Shown: positions 11,743 through 25,200, counted from the stretch's first letter. The stretch: 64,000 bases of DNA from Lanius collurio (GCA_020086605.1 JACBWW010000022.1:6673243-6737242), one strand, 5' to 3'. Program-made: numbers and translations. Notes: generated by a model from the sequence alone, not told the origin.

Positions 11743-13115
11743 TTATTACTATTTTTAACTGTTTATTTAATATAAAAATAACTTGTTAGAAAAAAAAAGG
11801 ACATGCTTTTGCATGTTCCTACAAAGCTCTGCTTATCAGCTTGTTGAACCTTCTTTGATCATATGCAGCCTAACAAGTCCATAGAAGTGCAATAGGGTAC
11901 AAAGAACAGACTCTAGCAAAGTGTAGATGTACACACAAAACCTACATAAGAGCTGCTTCATGGCAGTAGATACAAATTTCATAATCTTATTATCCACCTA
12001 CACAAGTCTGTACAAGTGCCTTGGATAGAAAAGCATGCAGATGGCAAACTCTATAAAACCATGAACAAATAAGGTAATTAAAAGATAGGTTTTATTGCAG
12101 ATAAAAATGTATGATTGCTTTTCCCCTCAAGTGATACTCCAATAGAAGTCACTGCTATTTGCATGCAATGCAATTATTTTAATACAAAACATTACCACTA
12201 TCTTAAGTTCTGGAGAGTGACAATAGAAATACAGAATCCTGCATTTGTATTTCCTTTTCTGGACTATCTTTCATATGCTTAGATGTGCCTTAACAGTGCA
12301 AGTCACCCTTTTGGGTCCAGGCTTTGAAATTTTAGCCCTTTCCAGTAAATACGTTTGAATGAAAATTAGATTTATTTTCCCTTCATTAAATAATCAAGGA
12401 GAGCTGATTCTAGTCTTTCCACTGTACTCACTATATCATTATTATTAGTCCTCCAGATTTATCTCTAGTGAATTTGTTTGTGCAGAGAGAAGTAGAAGTA
12501 AATATGGTATCTATCCTGAAAACTGCAAGTCTCTGCTAAAAATAAAAAAGCATACTCAGGTTGAATGTTGGGATGTGATTTCTGAGTCCAGCCAGTCCAG
12601 CCAGGTCTGCCTGGAACTGTAATCAAGTTGAATGTATTGCATTGGTATTCTAATTTCCAATTTGGGATTTTGCTGCATAAACTCTAGTAGAGTATGTCTA
12701 ATCTTTATGAGACCCAAGGTCTCTGTATAAACTCCCTGAATTTTCCTCCATGTGTCTCTGCTAAACTGAGATGTGTCTTCTGGCTTAGTTGTAGAGACAT
12801 CAAATTACTGAGTAAATCAATACAGTGCTGTTATGTCACTGTATCTTTTTCAAAGACCAGCTCAAATTTTGTGTGCTATAGCTTTGATCCCTTTCATTTA
12901 ATTCTAAGAACACTTGTTATTATAGTAACTGTTGTTTGTATGTTATTTTAGCTTTTTACTTAAGTAGCTATATAGCAATTTAAATGAAAATGTAATTGGG
13001 TTACATCTGTTTTACATGCATGTAATACCACGCAGATGTAAACTTTTATTAAAACCATATTTTCTTTTTGGCAAAAAGACATAAAAATAGAATTGTAGCA
13101 ATCATGCAATACATC
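11743..13115. other. Unremarkable AT-rich stretch
   Basis: No gene or recognisable repeat apart from a 9-bp tandem duplication (gtccagcca, 12586-12594 and 12595-12603). Confidence 0.55.
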
Positions 13116-13136
13116 TTTTTTTTTTTTTTTTTTTTT
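13116..13136 (+). repeat. Poly-T run, 21 nt
   Basis: Uninterrupted T run with no transposon body recognised beside it. Confidence 0.95.
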
Positions 13137-13239
13137 AAGTAGTGTACACGAGATGTATTCCAGTGTTTATGTTGTGATGGTAACAGCCCTTTCTATTTTT
13201 ATGGGAGCTAACTGGTATAGCTGTACAAGGACAAGTACA

Positions 13240-13370
13240 CTGTTATGCGGGTGTAAATCCAAAGGAACTCCACTGAAGTTAGTTAAAATTCCTGACCAAA
13301 CTTATCAGCTTCAATAACTGACTCTTTCCAGAGCCAAATTTCACTCCAAGGATCTCCACTGAAATAAGGA
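13240..13370. repeat. Degenerate old sauropsid-type palindromic repeat
   Basis: Contains 'gtgtaaatccaaaggaact' followed by 'ccactgaagttagt' and later 'gagccaaatttcactcc' with 'ctccactgaaat'. These resemble the 'gtgtaaat...actccactgaagtcaatgg' family that I recall as common in turtle and crocodilian DNA. The assignment is from memory and the copy is badly decayed. Confidence 0.4.
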
Positions 13371-13539
13371 ATCTTTGTAAGGCTACATAGTTATGAATGA
13401 CAGTGATATTTGGCTTCCAATAGTTTTATTTTAAAGAAAGATGAACTTCTTGCTGGCTGATCTTACAGAGTGCTGAGTGCCCTCAGCCATTGCTGATTTT
13501 GATAGGGTTGTTTTCTATAATCTGGAAAGAGAGATAAGA

Positions 13540-13790
13540 GATATGGATTCAATTCCAGCTTTCTCTCTGCTTTTGTATAGGTACTTAGGGAAGGTACTTA
13601 ATGTCTCTGTTCTACTGTAATTATAACACAGAATTCCTCCTGCCCTATTTGTCCTTTTTTTTTTTTTCCTAGGCTCTTGAAAGCTGATTACTCTTCTTTG
13701 TTTATGTGGTGTCTAGCACAATGTCAGGATTGTGAGTAGTGTCCGTTGGTACAGGTGCCAGTCCCAAGTGAAATATAGGAATGAATTAGA
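13540..13790 (+). mobile_element. Ancient MIR-like SINE, + strand
   Basis: The segment 13544-13610 follows the MIR order: 'ggattcaattccagct', then 'acttagggaaggtacttaa', then 'tgtctctgttctact', corresponding to the tRNA-derived and core region around 'cttgggcaagtcacttaacctctctg'. Further on, 'gtgtctagcacaatg' (13710-13724) matches the tail motif seen in related sauropsid SINEs. It is heavily diverged, with a T run at 13655-13667. Confidence 0.6.
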
Positions 13791-14895
13791 GTACCTGGGA
13801 ATTCCCTAAAATTACTGGGATCTTTAAAGACTCTGGAATTTATTTAGAATAGCTCTTTTGTCTATCAGCAGGCTAAAAATATTAAGTATTATGTTTGCTC
13901 TGTAGTCTGGCACACAGCTTTTTCGTAATGCAATGCCTTGAAGCCTGTGTTGGTAAGGCAAGACTTCTTGCTCCCTTTGTTTCACTTTTATATAAGCATA
14001 AGTTTAAAATAAACCATGTAGATTTTACTTGGAGCAAGCATATATGTAGCAGACTATTTTTGTTTCAATATATGTTCCTGTTCAATAACTCTGCCTTTTT
14101 AGAGAGTGATTGTGAAGGACACATAAGAAAACTGTTGCACATTTTTCTTCTTACTTTTTATCTATGAACATTTAAGGCTCTGATTCTACAGCCATGAACA
14201 TAAACATATGAGACAGAATCCGGATATAAATTTAAATTTATTCCAGTTTCTCATTATTAACTGATTTTAGACTAAATCCTGTGACTCCAGAGTATGAATT
14301 TGGCCCCAATAAGGATTTCAGGTTTGTCTCTGAAGAGAATTTAAACAGGTAATTTGCAAATTACCAATGAAAAGATGATAGGAAGCCACACAGAGTCAGT
14401 ATTAAGGTATTGTTTCTCAGCTGTGACCATAAGCTGGGCTACAGTTTCTGTTTGCTACAAGGTTTGTATTTCAGGAGCAAGTAATGCATTTATTCTGAAC
14501 AATCTGTAATGATCCACTCAAAACAATTTTCTCCAAGCACTTACTTTGTTTTCCCTTATTTGTTTAAATTAAGTAAGCCTGGGACTTCATGAGAAATCCA
14601 CAATCTGAGTCTTGGTTAAAAATTTTTACAAAGTAGTTTCATAAATATTGACAAATCAGATTTTTGTGAACATATAAACATCTACTTTTAAAATACTTTT
14701 CCCACATACACTGTGTAGCTCCTAAGTTTTGTCATTTCATGGAATTTATCTTTTGCTTTTGTGTTAACTGAGCTGGCCCAGTTAACTTGGCTGTTTAAGA
14801 TACTCTAAATTTTCTTTATGAGTTTGCCAGAGAAATTGATGGATGCAGAAATCTTTACTTCCTGCATGTGGACTTCAGTTAATTGGTTGTCTGTT
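13791..14895. other. Unremarkable AT-rich stretch
   Basis: No gene seen. The segment around 14282-14306 ('gactccagagtatgaatttgg') may be another decayed old repeat. Confidence 0.5.
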
Positions 14896-14899
14896 ATGC

Positions 14900-14960
14900 T
14901 GTTAAGAGTTGGACTCAATGATCCTTGTGGGTCCCTTCCAACTCAGAATATTCTGTGATA
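14900..14960 (+). mobile_element. CR1 LINE 3' tail fragment
   Basis: 'gagttggactcaatgatcc', then 'gggtcccttccaactcagaa', then ATTCTGTGATA reproduce the last 60 or so bases of CR1. Upstream CR1 sequence is not recognisable, so this is a very short 5'-truncated insertion. Confidence 0.85.
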
Positions 14961-15180
14961 ATACCTACTGTATATACATAGGATGGTAATAGTAACAGCA
15001 TGAAGAAAACCAAGAGGGTTTTTTAAGTATTGTCAGGTAAAGACTGAAAGCTGTGATGTTCCACATATTTCCCCTTCCTCTTCCTTTCTACACAGAAATA
15101 TTTTTTCCCTTTCAGTACCATTCTCCTTCCCTGTGGACTGGACTGTGAAGCACTTGCCCTCAAGTTGATATAATGATTTA

Positions 15181-15285
15181 TAGAAATAGAAATATATCTA
15201 TATAGATATATATATGTATAAATATACATAGAGAGATGTATATATACAGATGTATAAATAACTAGGGAGATGTATATATACATTT
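15181..15285. repeat. AT-rich (TA/GATA-like) microsatellite
   Basis: Imperfect TATA/GATA arrays with two related blocks ending in 'gagatgtatatata'. The 86-codon minus frame over this stretch is an artefact of the repeat (Tyr/Ile-rich). Confidence 0.85.
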
Positions 15286-16745
15286 TTAAAGCCTCTTGAG
15301 TTTTAAGAATTTTTAGTGGCCCAAAGCCATGCTCTCAGTACTGCAGGAACTGTCTCAGTTTCCAGACTGCTGGTGCCAAGGACCCTCAGCTGCTGCTGCT
15401 GGGGATAACTCTGCTCTCTGCCCCTCTCACAGCATTTGCAGACTGGGTAAACTCTGCAGAGAATGCTTCAGTGTTAACTCACATGGTGACTGCCTCCATG
15501 ATTTATGGAGACTTTCAGTAGGAACTTAGTATGTACAGTGGATTCTTTCTGTCTCCTTCTGGACAACTGTAACTCCATTTATTCCATGTAAAAAGTAACT
15601 GCTTGGCAAGGAAAGCCATGTCAGAGACGGGGTGGGGAGGCTTAGAACTTCTAAGTACTTTGTCCTGGATCCACAGCTGGTCCAGCCACACTACTCAAGT
15701 ATTCCTTCTTTTGACAATGAGACAGAATATGTCCCTAACCTGCCCTTTTATGCCAGTGTGATGTAATGCTTGTGGTAAATAAAAATCACTGTATTTGTGA
15801 GTTAATGTTAACTTTGATTATTGACACTTCTAGTTGACTAAGACAGATCTCTGATTATTAGAATTTTCAAAATAGTCTTACAAAGATACTGAATATATTT
15901 TAAATTCAGCCTATATAGTGCAGGGGGAGAAAACAGTTACATGATTAATAACAACTATTAAAGCACTTGATGTGGCATGTAGCATCTTTCCCTTTATGCA
16001 ATGACAGTTGCCTTTGCTGGAGAGGTAAATGAGTGTCTGTTACAACTGCCAGAGTGGGAAAAGAGCACTGGAACTTGGACTCAGTATCAGATCATGTTTC
16101 ACTAACAGAACCAGATTGATTTATTGTGTTACATCAGGGTTAGATGGACCTAGCACTGCTTCACCACATGCTGTTTCATTCCCTTGTCTACTAAGTATGC
16201 AAGTACAAACAGCTTTAACACAATTCTTTACCTAGAAACAAGCCTGAGGCTTCATCCAAATACTTTTAACATATGAAAATTGAGCTGCTTTGAACTTGTA
16301 TGTTTTTGATAACTGCTTGGTATGCTTCCTGGAGGATCACCTGTAGGCTTTTCTTTCCAAATCCTAATCCCTTTGATTAAGTGCCAGGACAGATAGCTCT
16401 CATTGAATAACTCCAGTCTCATAATTCTTCCTTCATTCAGAGTTGAAAGGGAGCTGCTCAAGCTTCAATAGGTAAATCCTCAGATTTAGTTAAAGTAATT
16501 CAGACGCTTAGAAACCGAAATTGTTTTGTTCTGAAACAGGGTTCAGATGGGCTACTGAACATTTACATACCACTTGCTGCCAGAAGCTGTAGGATGAAAA
16601 AAAACAAAACAAATATTTTAGCAAGAAGGATTAAGAGTAAGCAAACTTTGAGAACCAGACATTAAAGACAACCTGGCATGGAAATTTAAACCCAGAAATA
16701 GGAACAGAGTTACATTGCTTGACTGTTCTTGTGGGTTTTTTTCTG
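15286..16745. other. Unremarkable non-coding stretch
   Basis: No gene or transposon recognised. The 69-codon minus frame (16461-16252) is preceded by a weak CTACAG acceptor and is not convincing. Confidence 0.5.
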
Positions 16746-16749
16746 CAAG

Positions 16750-17130
16750 ATCAGACTATGGTGCTGGGCTAAACATTCCAATCCTTCCTTGGCCCTTCTT
16801 GTTAGAAACTACCAAAACAGGGAGTAAGCAGGGAAAAAAAACCAACCTCCTAGTCGTTTTATCTTTACAAATATGCCTGCTGGGAACAAACCTGAACCAG
16901 TTCAAGATTCTTCTATTTAAAAGTGTTTGTGGCAGACGAGTATGACGGGGAATTACAACTAAACCTGTTAGCTGCTGATATCTGAGGGAAATAGAGCTAT
17001 CTATTGCACATACAGTTTTGCACACGTCAGTTTGCCTATGTGCATAATGAAGCAGTTTTCTCTGTGGAGGACTTGCTGTTCACCTAGGAAATGAGAATAT
17101 TTCCACGTGAATAATTTGCCTTAGTTAATT
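16750..17130. promoter_or_regulatory. Possible conserved non-coding block
   Basis: Moderately complex, non-repetitive sequence with several CpGs (16852, 16937, 16946, 17024) that differs from its flanks. Both strands carry overlapping 76-89 codon frames, typical of stop-poor non-coding sequence. Weak call. Confidence 0.2.
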
Positions 17131-20060
17131 CTAGTACAGCCAGAAATGGAGCAGAACAATTAGAGAAACTACACTCAGTTCATGTGATACAGATTTTCAT
17201 AGCTTCTTCAGCCTGAAAATTTGTTATATTTTAGCAGAATGCAACCTGCTAAAATAGTGCATGAGACTGAGTATTGTGGCACTGTACTAAAGAACTGCCC
17301 ATTCTGTGAACAAGAGACCAGTTTCTAGTTAAAGCTGAACAAGGTGACTGTGCACCTTGCCAGCATTAGACTTTCAGTCAGATCCTTTTGCCTCTTTGCT
17401 ACCAGATTGTTCCAAAATATTCATATGCAATCATCTACTCTTGTAGGTAAAAGAAGATAAATTCTTACGCTGTCTCCCTTGTTTGTTGTTGTCTTGGCAG
17501 GCAGTAGTGTTATTTCTGCAGCTCTTTGGCAGGTAAGATGTGAGCCATTTGAAGATGTGGCTTTACCATGAAAACAAACCACCACTGGAATGAAGTATAG
17601 ACCTTAAAAATGACAAGGTTAGATTAAAAATTAGGAAATATGGAAAGAAAGCAAACCCTACGAGTCTGGGGTAGATCTGACTGTTCAGATTACTTTCCAG
17701 TGTGACAGTAAAGTTCAGCTTGATCTTTTTCTTTTAAGAAGACTGGGGTTTTTTTTTTGAATTATACTCCCACTATCAAGAGATCTGTAATTGAGTTGCA
17801 ATTCAGATACATCAACATGATTTAGTTTGGAAAAAGAATGGAATGGTATCCAGCTGCAACTAATAAGCAAAAGTGAGTAGGCAGGATGACATAAATGGGC
17901 TAGAATTTTTAAGGACACAAGTGGTAATTTCTTCAATCTAGAAAATAATTACATAGAGTAGAGGATTAGAATTTCAGTCTTTTCTAGGAGATCTTGCTGC
18001 AAACAGCAGAGCAACACCTATGGTCTCAAATGAGTACAAACTCAGTGTTACATCCAGACGAGTTCATCTCTGTCTAATGATGTTTTTAAGTTCATAGGCC
18101 TAGCTTTTTATTTCATTCCTTAACTAGTTTAATAAATGAATCCAGTAGGTATTCAAATTGTTATTAGGGCAATGACAACTTGAGGGTTCTGGTTAATAAG
18201 ATAAAGTATTTTGGTTAAATAAACTTTGAAGCAGAAAGCCTGAAGGCCTCTTGTTATTACCTCATTAACAAGAAATGCCATTAAGTTATTATTATTATCC
18301 TGTAATGGTTCTCCTTCTTATCACTCTTACATTCTGATCAGCTGGTATATTTAATGAAGTAGCAATAAATTTTAAGAAATTACATGTACCCAAGCAATAC
18401 TATAACCTAAAAATGGAAATAGGAAGATTTAACTTTTGAACGTACACTTTGGGAATGGAGAAAGATTCTACATGTTCTTACGACAAAGCTTTGCAATGAA
18501 AGCAAAAGTTTATGACACATTTTATTAGACCTGTAAATCTGAAAGCTTAGCCGTAGTTTTTAATTTTTATTTTGCCTCTATAACTATTTTCATACCCTCT
18601 TTATAGTTGACTGGTCCAAATAAGTTCTGCTAGGAGTCTATGCCCCATTAGTCTTCTATAATAAAATGTGAACCTGGATAAAATAAAACATGATTCCTTC
18701 TGAGCAATTAAGAATGGTCTTTTGTAGATAACTGTAACATGAAATATAATCACTGTTTTTATTAATGGATTTGTGAAAAGCAGCTCAATGATTTATAGCA
18801 GAGAAAAGGGTTATTTTACATTTTTATTTCTTCTATTTTATGTCTCACTCTTCAGAAAACCTTTTAAGACCCCTGAAATAATCAAAATCTGTATTTCAAA
18901 TGTTTATCATGTTAATGTGAACCTTGGTATCCGTTTTATTTAGGTAGTGCTATGATGTCAGCTAAGAACGTGTCCTTTTTTTTGCAATTATTCCATTCCA
19001 AAAAGTGTTGTTTTTGAAAGAAAATCTTGTTGAATGTTTTATAAGAGTGATAAAATGTAAAAGCTGTGCATTGTACTCTATAAAGGCAGGATTTGAAGGA
19101 CACAGACATAATCTACTGGGCATTGTATGAACTTAAACCATAGCATTTAATTAACACATTTTCATAAAAAGTATAAGTACAGTTGACACGTCTCTCTAAT
19201 TGTATAATAAATGTTTCTTTGTGATTGTTACATTAAGCTTCTAATCACATGAATTCTTCAAGATCAAACTTTAATACAGCTGGAAATGGAATCAGTGCAG
19301 TTAAACTTGGAGATGTTGTTCTTATATTTGGCACATTTAGAAAACTTCTGTTTGGATTTACATCGTACTAGATATGCTGCTTGCAACAAGCAAAACGTGT
19401 AAATTTGCCATTATTATGAATGGGGGAAGAAGGACAGAGAAAAGAAGGAAGGTCTAACATGAATGGTGTCTTTTCTTATCTCCTTGGCACCGTAAGTGCT
19501 GCCAGTGTTCTGTGGGCTTTGTGCTCCTTTGGAGGCCCTGGTTTCCCAAAGCCCTGAAAGCTCCTTCTGGGTTCCTCCTGACAAACTCGGTAGCTGGGGG
19601 AGTGTCACACATTGTCCTTTGCATCTCAGTCTACATCTGAGGCTGTGCAATCCTGGTTACACAGAATTAGGAACATATTTTCTAGACTTTGTGCTAGTGT
19701 ATTGGTGTCTCAAATAAGAAATTGATTGTTATGTGATATTAAGTGTTGGAATAAAGGCAGCTCATTTTGGTTGTGAAACCTCTTTTTCCCCAGCAGAGCT
19801 GAGTGTAGCTTTAAAAGCCATCAGTGTAGAAAGAGAAGAGCCACAGCAATATTCCTCACGAGGTGACTGCTGGGGTTTAGCACATGCAGTATAAAAGTAG
19901 AGTGTGCCTTGTAAAGAATGGAGTATACACTCCTCTAGGCTAGATAAGTCTAAATTCTAACTGATGAACCCAAACTAAATTTCATGTCTGATACCAATAT
20001 TTGGAAAAGCAATCAAGATCTCATTAGCTAAACTTGTCTTCAATTGAATATATACAGTGT
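17131..20060. other. AT-rich stretch, no gene seen
   Basis: Nothing recognisable beyond short chance frames. A slightly GC-richer patch (19490-19640) gives overlapping frames on both strands without protein similarity that I recognise. Confidence 0.55.
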
Positions 20061-20061
20061 T

Positions 20062-20098
20062 TATGTATATATATATATGTGTGTGCATATGTATATGT
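20062..20098. repeat. TA/TG microsatellite
   Basis: A (TA)n run passes into (TG)n and then ATATG units. Confidence 0.85.
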
Positions 20099-23000
20099 AA
20101 TTTATGCAAATATATTTGAGGGAGGTAGGTATTTTAGTGTACAAGAGGCTCTTTATACTTCTGAAGGGTAGTAGGGAAGTGATCACTGGCCTTATTGTGC
20201 TCTTTGTTTCACCTGCCTTAAGAAAGAGCAAGTTTTAAATAAAGTTTCTTCAACAGGAAATTCTGCTTCCACAATTGTGGAAATACATGATAAAAATCAG
20301 TAGCCTTACACTTCTGCACTTACAGTAAAATGTAGTTGCAAATGAAGCAATTCATTTGATTTGTAGGCACATTCACAAATGTTTTGACAGCCTTCTAGTT
20401 TACACCACAAATAGTGTGATAGCAGTGACTTCTGGAGTTAAACCTCCTGGCCCAAAACCAAGGGTGGCCTTAACTGTCTTTGCATGCTTGGCCCAAAGTA
20501 TTATTTGGTAGGGACAAATAGGAGCTGACATACACTGTGCTAGTAATATCCTCTGTCTGCTGTAACAAGATCCTTCCCCAACCAGTACAGTGCCCTATTT
20601 TTGGAATGTGCTGGCTGGCAGTACAAAGTGGGCAGTTAGTCACCTTGAGTTCCACTTGCTTGACTTTCACTCCCTGGAGTCTCAGCTCCATGCTCAGTGC
20701 TAGCTGCTGTTGGCACAGGCCTTGAGTCACTCAAAATTCTGTTCATTCTTCAAGATAAGATCTGAAATAAATGTGCCTTTTGAAAACTTACGTGTTTGCC
20801 ATAGCCATAAGAATGCAGCCTGCATTTAAAATCAGCAGCACATCAGAGTCACTGTCTGTGTCTTTTAGCAAATGTTACGTGGGGTTATCCAAAGATTCAG
20901 AGTCTAGAGAATGATGAGGAGGACATGCATTCCTTTAGCTTAGCCTACTTCAGAGACCTAGCCAAGAAATGTTAGGTTAAATCAAGAAGATTCAAAGAAT
21001 CTGGTGTGTATTCTCTTTAAAAGTGATAGGATTGTGCTCTGCACTCACCTAGCACAGCTCTGAAATTGCCACAGAAAGTCAAATGGAACTAAATGGTAAA
21101 GTAGCCTAGGAAAAAAGACTGCATTGAGACTCAGCAATCCATCTCTGCAAATCCATTTGCCCCAAATCCACCTCCAGAAGAAGCAAGGGAACACAGGGTT
21201 CTGTGGGAACACAGGGGTTGTTACATTGTGCTGCATCATCTCAGATAATTTGGTAATGAAGAACTCAGTTCTGTCTCTAGCAAATCAGAATATAATGGCT
21301 TTTAATGTAGATGATGGAATGATCCCCACCAAATTCACATAGGGATGTAAAATTTGAGGACAAATATTTACCTTGGCATCATACCACAGGAGCATGACTG
21401 TAGTGTGTTACTGTTTTACAAAGGTTATATGCCAGATATTTTTCTTTTCTCTGCATAGCTCTGAAAATAATGATTGAAATGAATTATAATTGTCATTTTG
21501 CTATAGTACTTTCTAAGTATTGATGTAATACTTCTAGTCAGCTTTCACTTCTAGTGCTAACAAGGCCAATTTCCAAGGGTTTGTGTATGGTTTGTGAAAA
21601 TGTACTTTCATGTGATCTTTCTCTTATTGCAGCTGTCGATACAGTTGGGAGGTCTGCAGGATCATTGAATTATCACTTTTTTTTTTTTTCCACATTAAAG
21701 CAATTAAAAACAACTTGCAGAACAAGTCAAACAGTTAAATATGCTCATACAGTCTAAAAAAAATTCTTGAAGCCAAATAGTTCATATTTGGAGAAAGAAG
21801 TGGCTGTGGCTGAAGAGTGTGTGTGATTACTGTAGGGTTACTGCTCATCACAGATAACCACTTTTTTCTTTGTGTTTTCCTCTTTGCTAGCTTAATTATG
21901 AAGCAGTTTATATAAATGCAGTAATAATTAGTCTTTTTTAACATTTAATATTTTAAAACACTTCAGATTTTTTGAGGGAGAGTGTACAGTGGAATTACCA
22001 TGGATTGTATTAAACAAAATGGGAACTTTGGTGTCTTAGTAGTAGTATTGACTTCAGAGTGAATAATAATGAGATTTAAGATGTTTAAATCCATTCAGGG
22101 CCTTTGCTTGAGAATTTGTGTTGATGCATTTCCCATGTTTTTTCACTCACCCTATCTGCTGCTCGGCCTTTTACCTTTGAAACAGGCAGTATGATTCAGG
22201 CAGTAGCCCTTTTTTTTAGTTTTCAATGGAATCTGACATTTTTTAATTAATATTTTGCATCGTTTGAGTTTCCTAACTTGAAGAAATTCGGGACTATTTA
22301 GATTTCTGTGAAAACACTGATATTAACAACAGCAGAGGCTGGGATTTCATTCAGGAATCTTATAGAGATTTTGCTTGTAGCAGGTGAAGAGTTTCAAATA
22401 CTGTCCAGAATAATAGAGGGCGTGTGTATCACATCTCAGAGCAAGTGACTAATAATCTTTTGGAAAATGAGATGCATGCTAGAGATCGATTATGTAGAAA
22501 TGGGTGTTGGGACTGTTCAGGGTAAGAATTCAGATTCTAGATACTTGGTTTCATTGTTTTCCCTTCATGCACATGCTTAGCCAACACCAGCTAATTATTG
22601 TGTTTATGGCACAGCTCATGAGGTGGCTGTTTACAAACTGGTCAACAAAAACTGTCATCACTACTTTGCATTCTTGTCATTTTCTGTTGGCATTTAAATT
22701 CTTTTTTATATTCTGATATGTAAGTATTTATTACAGTATCCCAGAATTATTTTTTCAAGATAGAAAAAGAAAATAGAGGAGCATTGGCAGAAATGTTACT
22801 GTGTAGAATCAGGAAATATATTTGTATATTCATTGAGTTCAATTATATTTTATATTCTGGTGGTGGAAGAAATTCTGTACTAAAAAGAGTTTTTTTACTC
22901 CTTATGGACAGATAATAGGTAAATAAAGCTAGTTTGATTTGTTTGATCATTGATATTCATCATTGATGCACAGTGAGACATGCCTTCAGCTCCTTCTATG

Positions 23001-24060
23001 TACAACAGATCTCCAATTAACTTTGTGCTGATTTGCACATATGCAACAGCTTTATTTTCAGCCTACTGTGTTTTGACTCAAGTCCCTACCTACAACTGTT
23101 GACTGTGGTGGGATGCTATTTTCAATATTTGCAAGTATAGAGTACTTGAGGTAAAGTTTAATTATTAAAATAATGGTTCATAAAAGACCTGTACTTTTAT
23201 ATAGAAAACTGAAAATATGCATTTTCTTATTCACTTAGTTGTTGAATAGAAGAAGCACAAAAATACTTCTTAATCAATTTCTTTCAAGTCTTTGTGTTCT
23301 CTGCTAGGAAATCGTTTTGCTTTTTCATAATTCACAGAAGTTACTTTGTGCTTCCATGGCCAGTGTGTGTGACACCAAGTTCTGGACTGCTTGTACTGAG
23401 ACACCTGATGTTGTTTATGTTGTCCTCTTAAATACCATAAGTGATATGAAATATGCACTAAGGACTTCTGAGGAGAGATAAATACATCCTTAAAATTTAG
23501 TTTACACAGGTTTGGGATGAAACAACCCGCAGAGCAGTTGCTGAGATCGTATACACTGACATTGTGCTTTCTGTAATTTTTAATTGCTTTTAAAATTATA
23601 GACTAGAAACTGTTTGATGTCTTGAAAAGGGCTGAGTCTTTCTGTGGTTCGCACTCTGGTTTGGGGGCTCTGGCTGAAATTTCATAGTCCTTTCAGGCAT
23701 TCCCTCAGTGAGTTTGGAGGAGTCTCTTCATGAAATGTGAGAAAGCACTAGTTAGGTAACTGTGCAGAGCAGCTTGTACAGACAGGAGAGTGGATGTCTC
23801 CAGCCTCCATGCATAAGGTATATTTAAAATCACATTTACTTACAATCTAAATGGTATGTCTGCACTACACTAACATATTATGTTTAAGGGATGCTGGAAA
23901 CACCACCAATAATCAAAGGATTTTTAGTGAGATGTGTTAGTAATTGAGGCTGTGTTAAGATACTTGAGTATGAGCTTTCTTTCAACTTTAGGAGATAGAA
24001 AACTTGTTTGTGTTCCTTCATGGAAGGCCAAATGTCAGATCATCTTTCAGTAATGCTAGA
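20099..24060. other. AT-rich stretch, no gene seen
   Basis: Only short frames. T runs at 21677-21689 (13 nt) and 24061-24072 (12 nt). CACCTAGCACAG at 21047-21058 may be a remnant of an old SINE tail but is too short to call. Confidence 0.5.
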
Positions 24061-24086
24061 TTTTTTTTTTTTGCTAGAGCAGATAA

Positions 24087-24124
24087 TGTTGTGACAGTAT
24101 TTCAGTGTTGTGACAATATTTCAA
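24087..24124 (+). repeat. Two-copy 19-bp tandem repeat
   Basis: tgttgtgacagtatttcag (24087-24105) is followed directly by tgttgtgacaatatttcaa (24106-24124), with two differences, then a partial third copy beginning tgctgtt. Confidence 0.75.
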
Positions 24125-24187
24125 TGCTGTTATTCCCATAAATTACATATTGAATTAAAATCTTTCAAGAGTATCAACACTGCTTAC

Positions 24188-24251
24188 CTGAATCCTCCTC
24201 TTTCCTTTGCAAAATTTCTTTGAAAGTCTGGAAAATCATTTTGTGTGTTGC
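24188..24251 (-). other. Candidate 64-nt exon, minus strand
   Basis: On the minus strand a long pyrimidine tract ending ctctacag precedes base 24251, and CAG|gtaagc follows base 24188. Both splice sites are near consensus. Two of three frames are open. The frame that begins by completing a codon with GC reads NTQNDFP...KERGGF and is in phase with the candidate exon at 31179-31089. No protein family is recognised. It could be a coding exon, a lncRNA exon or a decoy. It lies within a 144-codon minus frame (24608-24174), whose own frame differs from the phase-compatible one. Confidence 0.33.
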
Positions 24252-24649
24252 CTGTAGAGTATAAAGAAAAAAGGTACACAGGAGAGGGGGATAAAATAGC
24301 ATATCAGTTATGGGATAAATAGAAAAGCTTATGTTCTTTTTGTAAAAAAAATTCAGCTCTATTTCAAAGTATATTACTGGAGCAGCACACTGAGGGGTTT
24401 CCTGCACGAGGGTCAATTTAATCTTTGTGTTCTGTTGGACACTGCCTACACAGGCTATGAAAGCTGTTTTTTGAGAATACAGTTGCTTTGAGTCAGATGA
24501 AGAGGGTACTAAGAATGCAATAATGTTGGTAAAATGAAGTTCTTGGGAACACTGCATTATCCTTGCTTGTGAACTTTTAGTAGTTTGATTTTCTATCAGA
24601 ATAAACAAGAGTTGAAAGATGACTAGGTCCTACTGATTATGTGCAAACT

Positions 24650-25200
24650 TTATCATTCAGCTATTGCCATCTGAAGTCTTGTGTAAACAGCTGGACCACA
24701 GGGGACGTTCTCGAAACTGCGAGGTCCTCCCGCTTTGCTACCCCAGAATTCTGTCTGCAGTCAGGCTTTGGCAGCTCATGTTAAAAGAGACCCTGTCCCT
24801 GTGTTAGGTCATCTATTAGAGGTACATCTCTCTTGTAAATCAAATTAAGCTTTTTCTGGGCATCTGCTTTTTATCATCAAGATTTTTAAACTGCTAACAC
24901 TCCTTACCAAGAACAAAGTTGTCTTATTGGAGGACTAAGTAGCTGCATATGGGTTTCCTATGCTTTGGACATGAATTTCCATGCTGCAGCTACGTGCCTT
25001 TGAGGAAAAAGGCATTTTGTTGATCTGCTTGGGCTCATGTTTGTATAATTACAGCAGATGCTTTGAAGAAATGAAATTTGCATGTGATCTAAATTTTGAA
25101 GTTAAGGAGACTTCTTCACCTCAATTGTAAAATTTACTGTGAGAGCTACCTGCTAAAAGGGCTGAGCAGGGCTGGCTGAGAACACGACAAGAAAGCATTT
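24650..25200. promoter_or_regulatory. Possible conserved non-coding block
   Basis: Complex, low-repeat sequence, with five CpGs within 24704-24732 and a SOX/TCF-type AACAAAG at 24912-24918. No exon is convincing. The call rests on texture. Confidence 0.3.

Noticed and set aside
15023..15283. Minus frame rich in Tyr and Ile
   Set aside because: Translation of an AT microsatellite.
24174..24608. Longest minus open frame, 144 codons
   Set aside because: About the length expected by chance as the maximum over six frames of 64 kb at this stop density. No domain, and the first part is Cys/Phe/Tyr-rich filler. Only the 24251-24188 part is kept, as a candidate exon in another frame.
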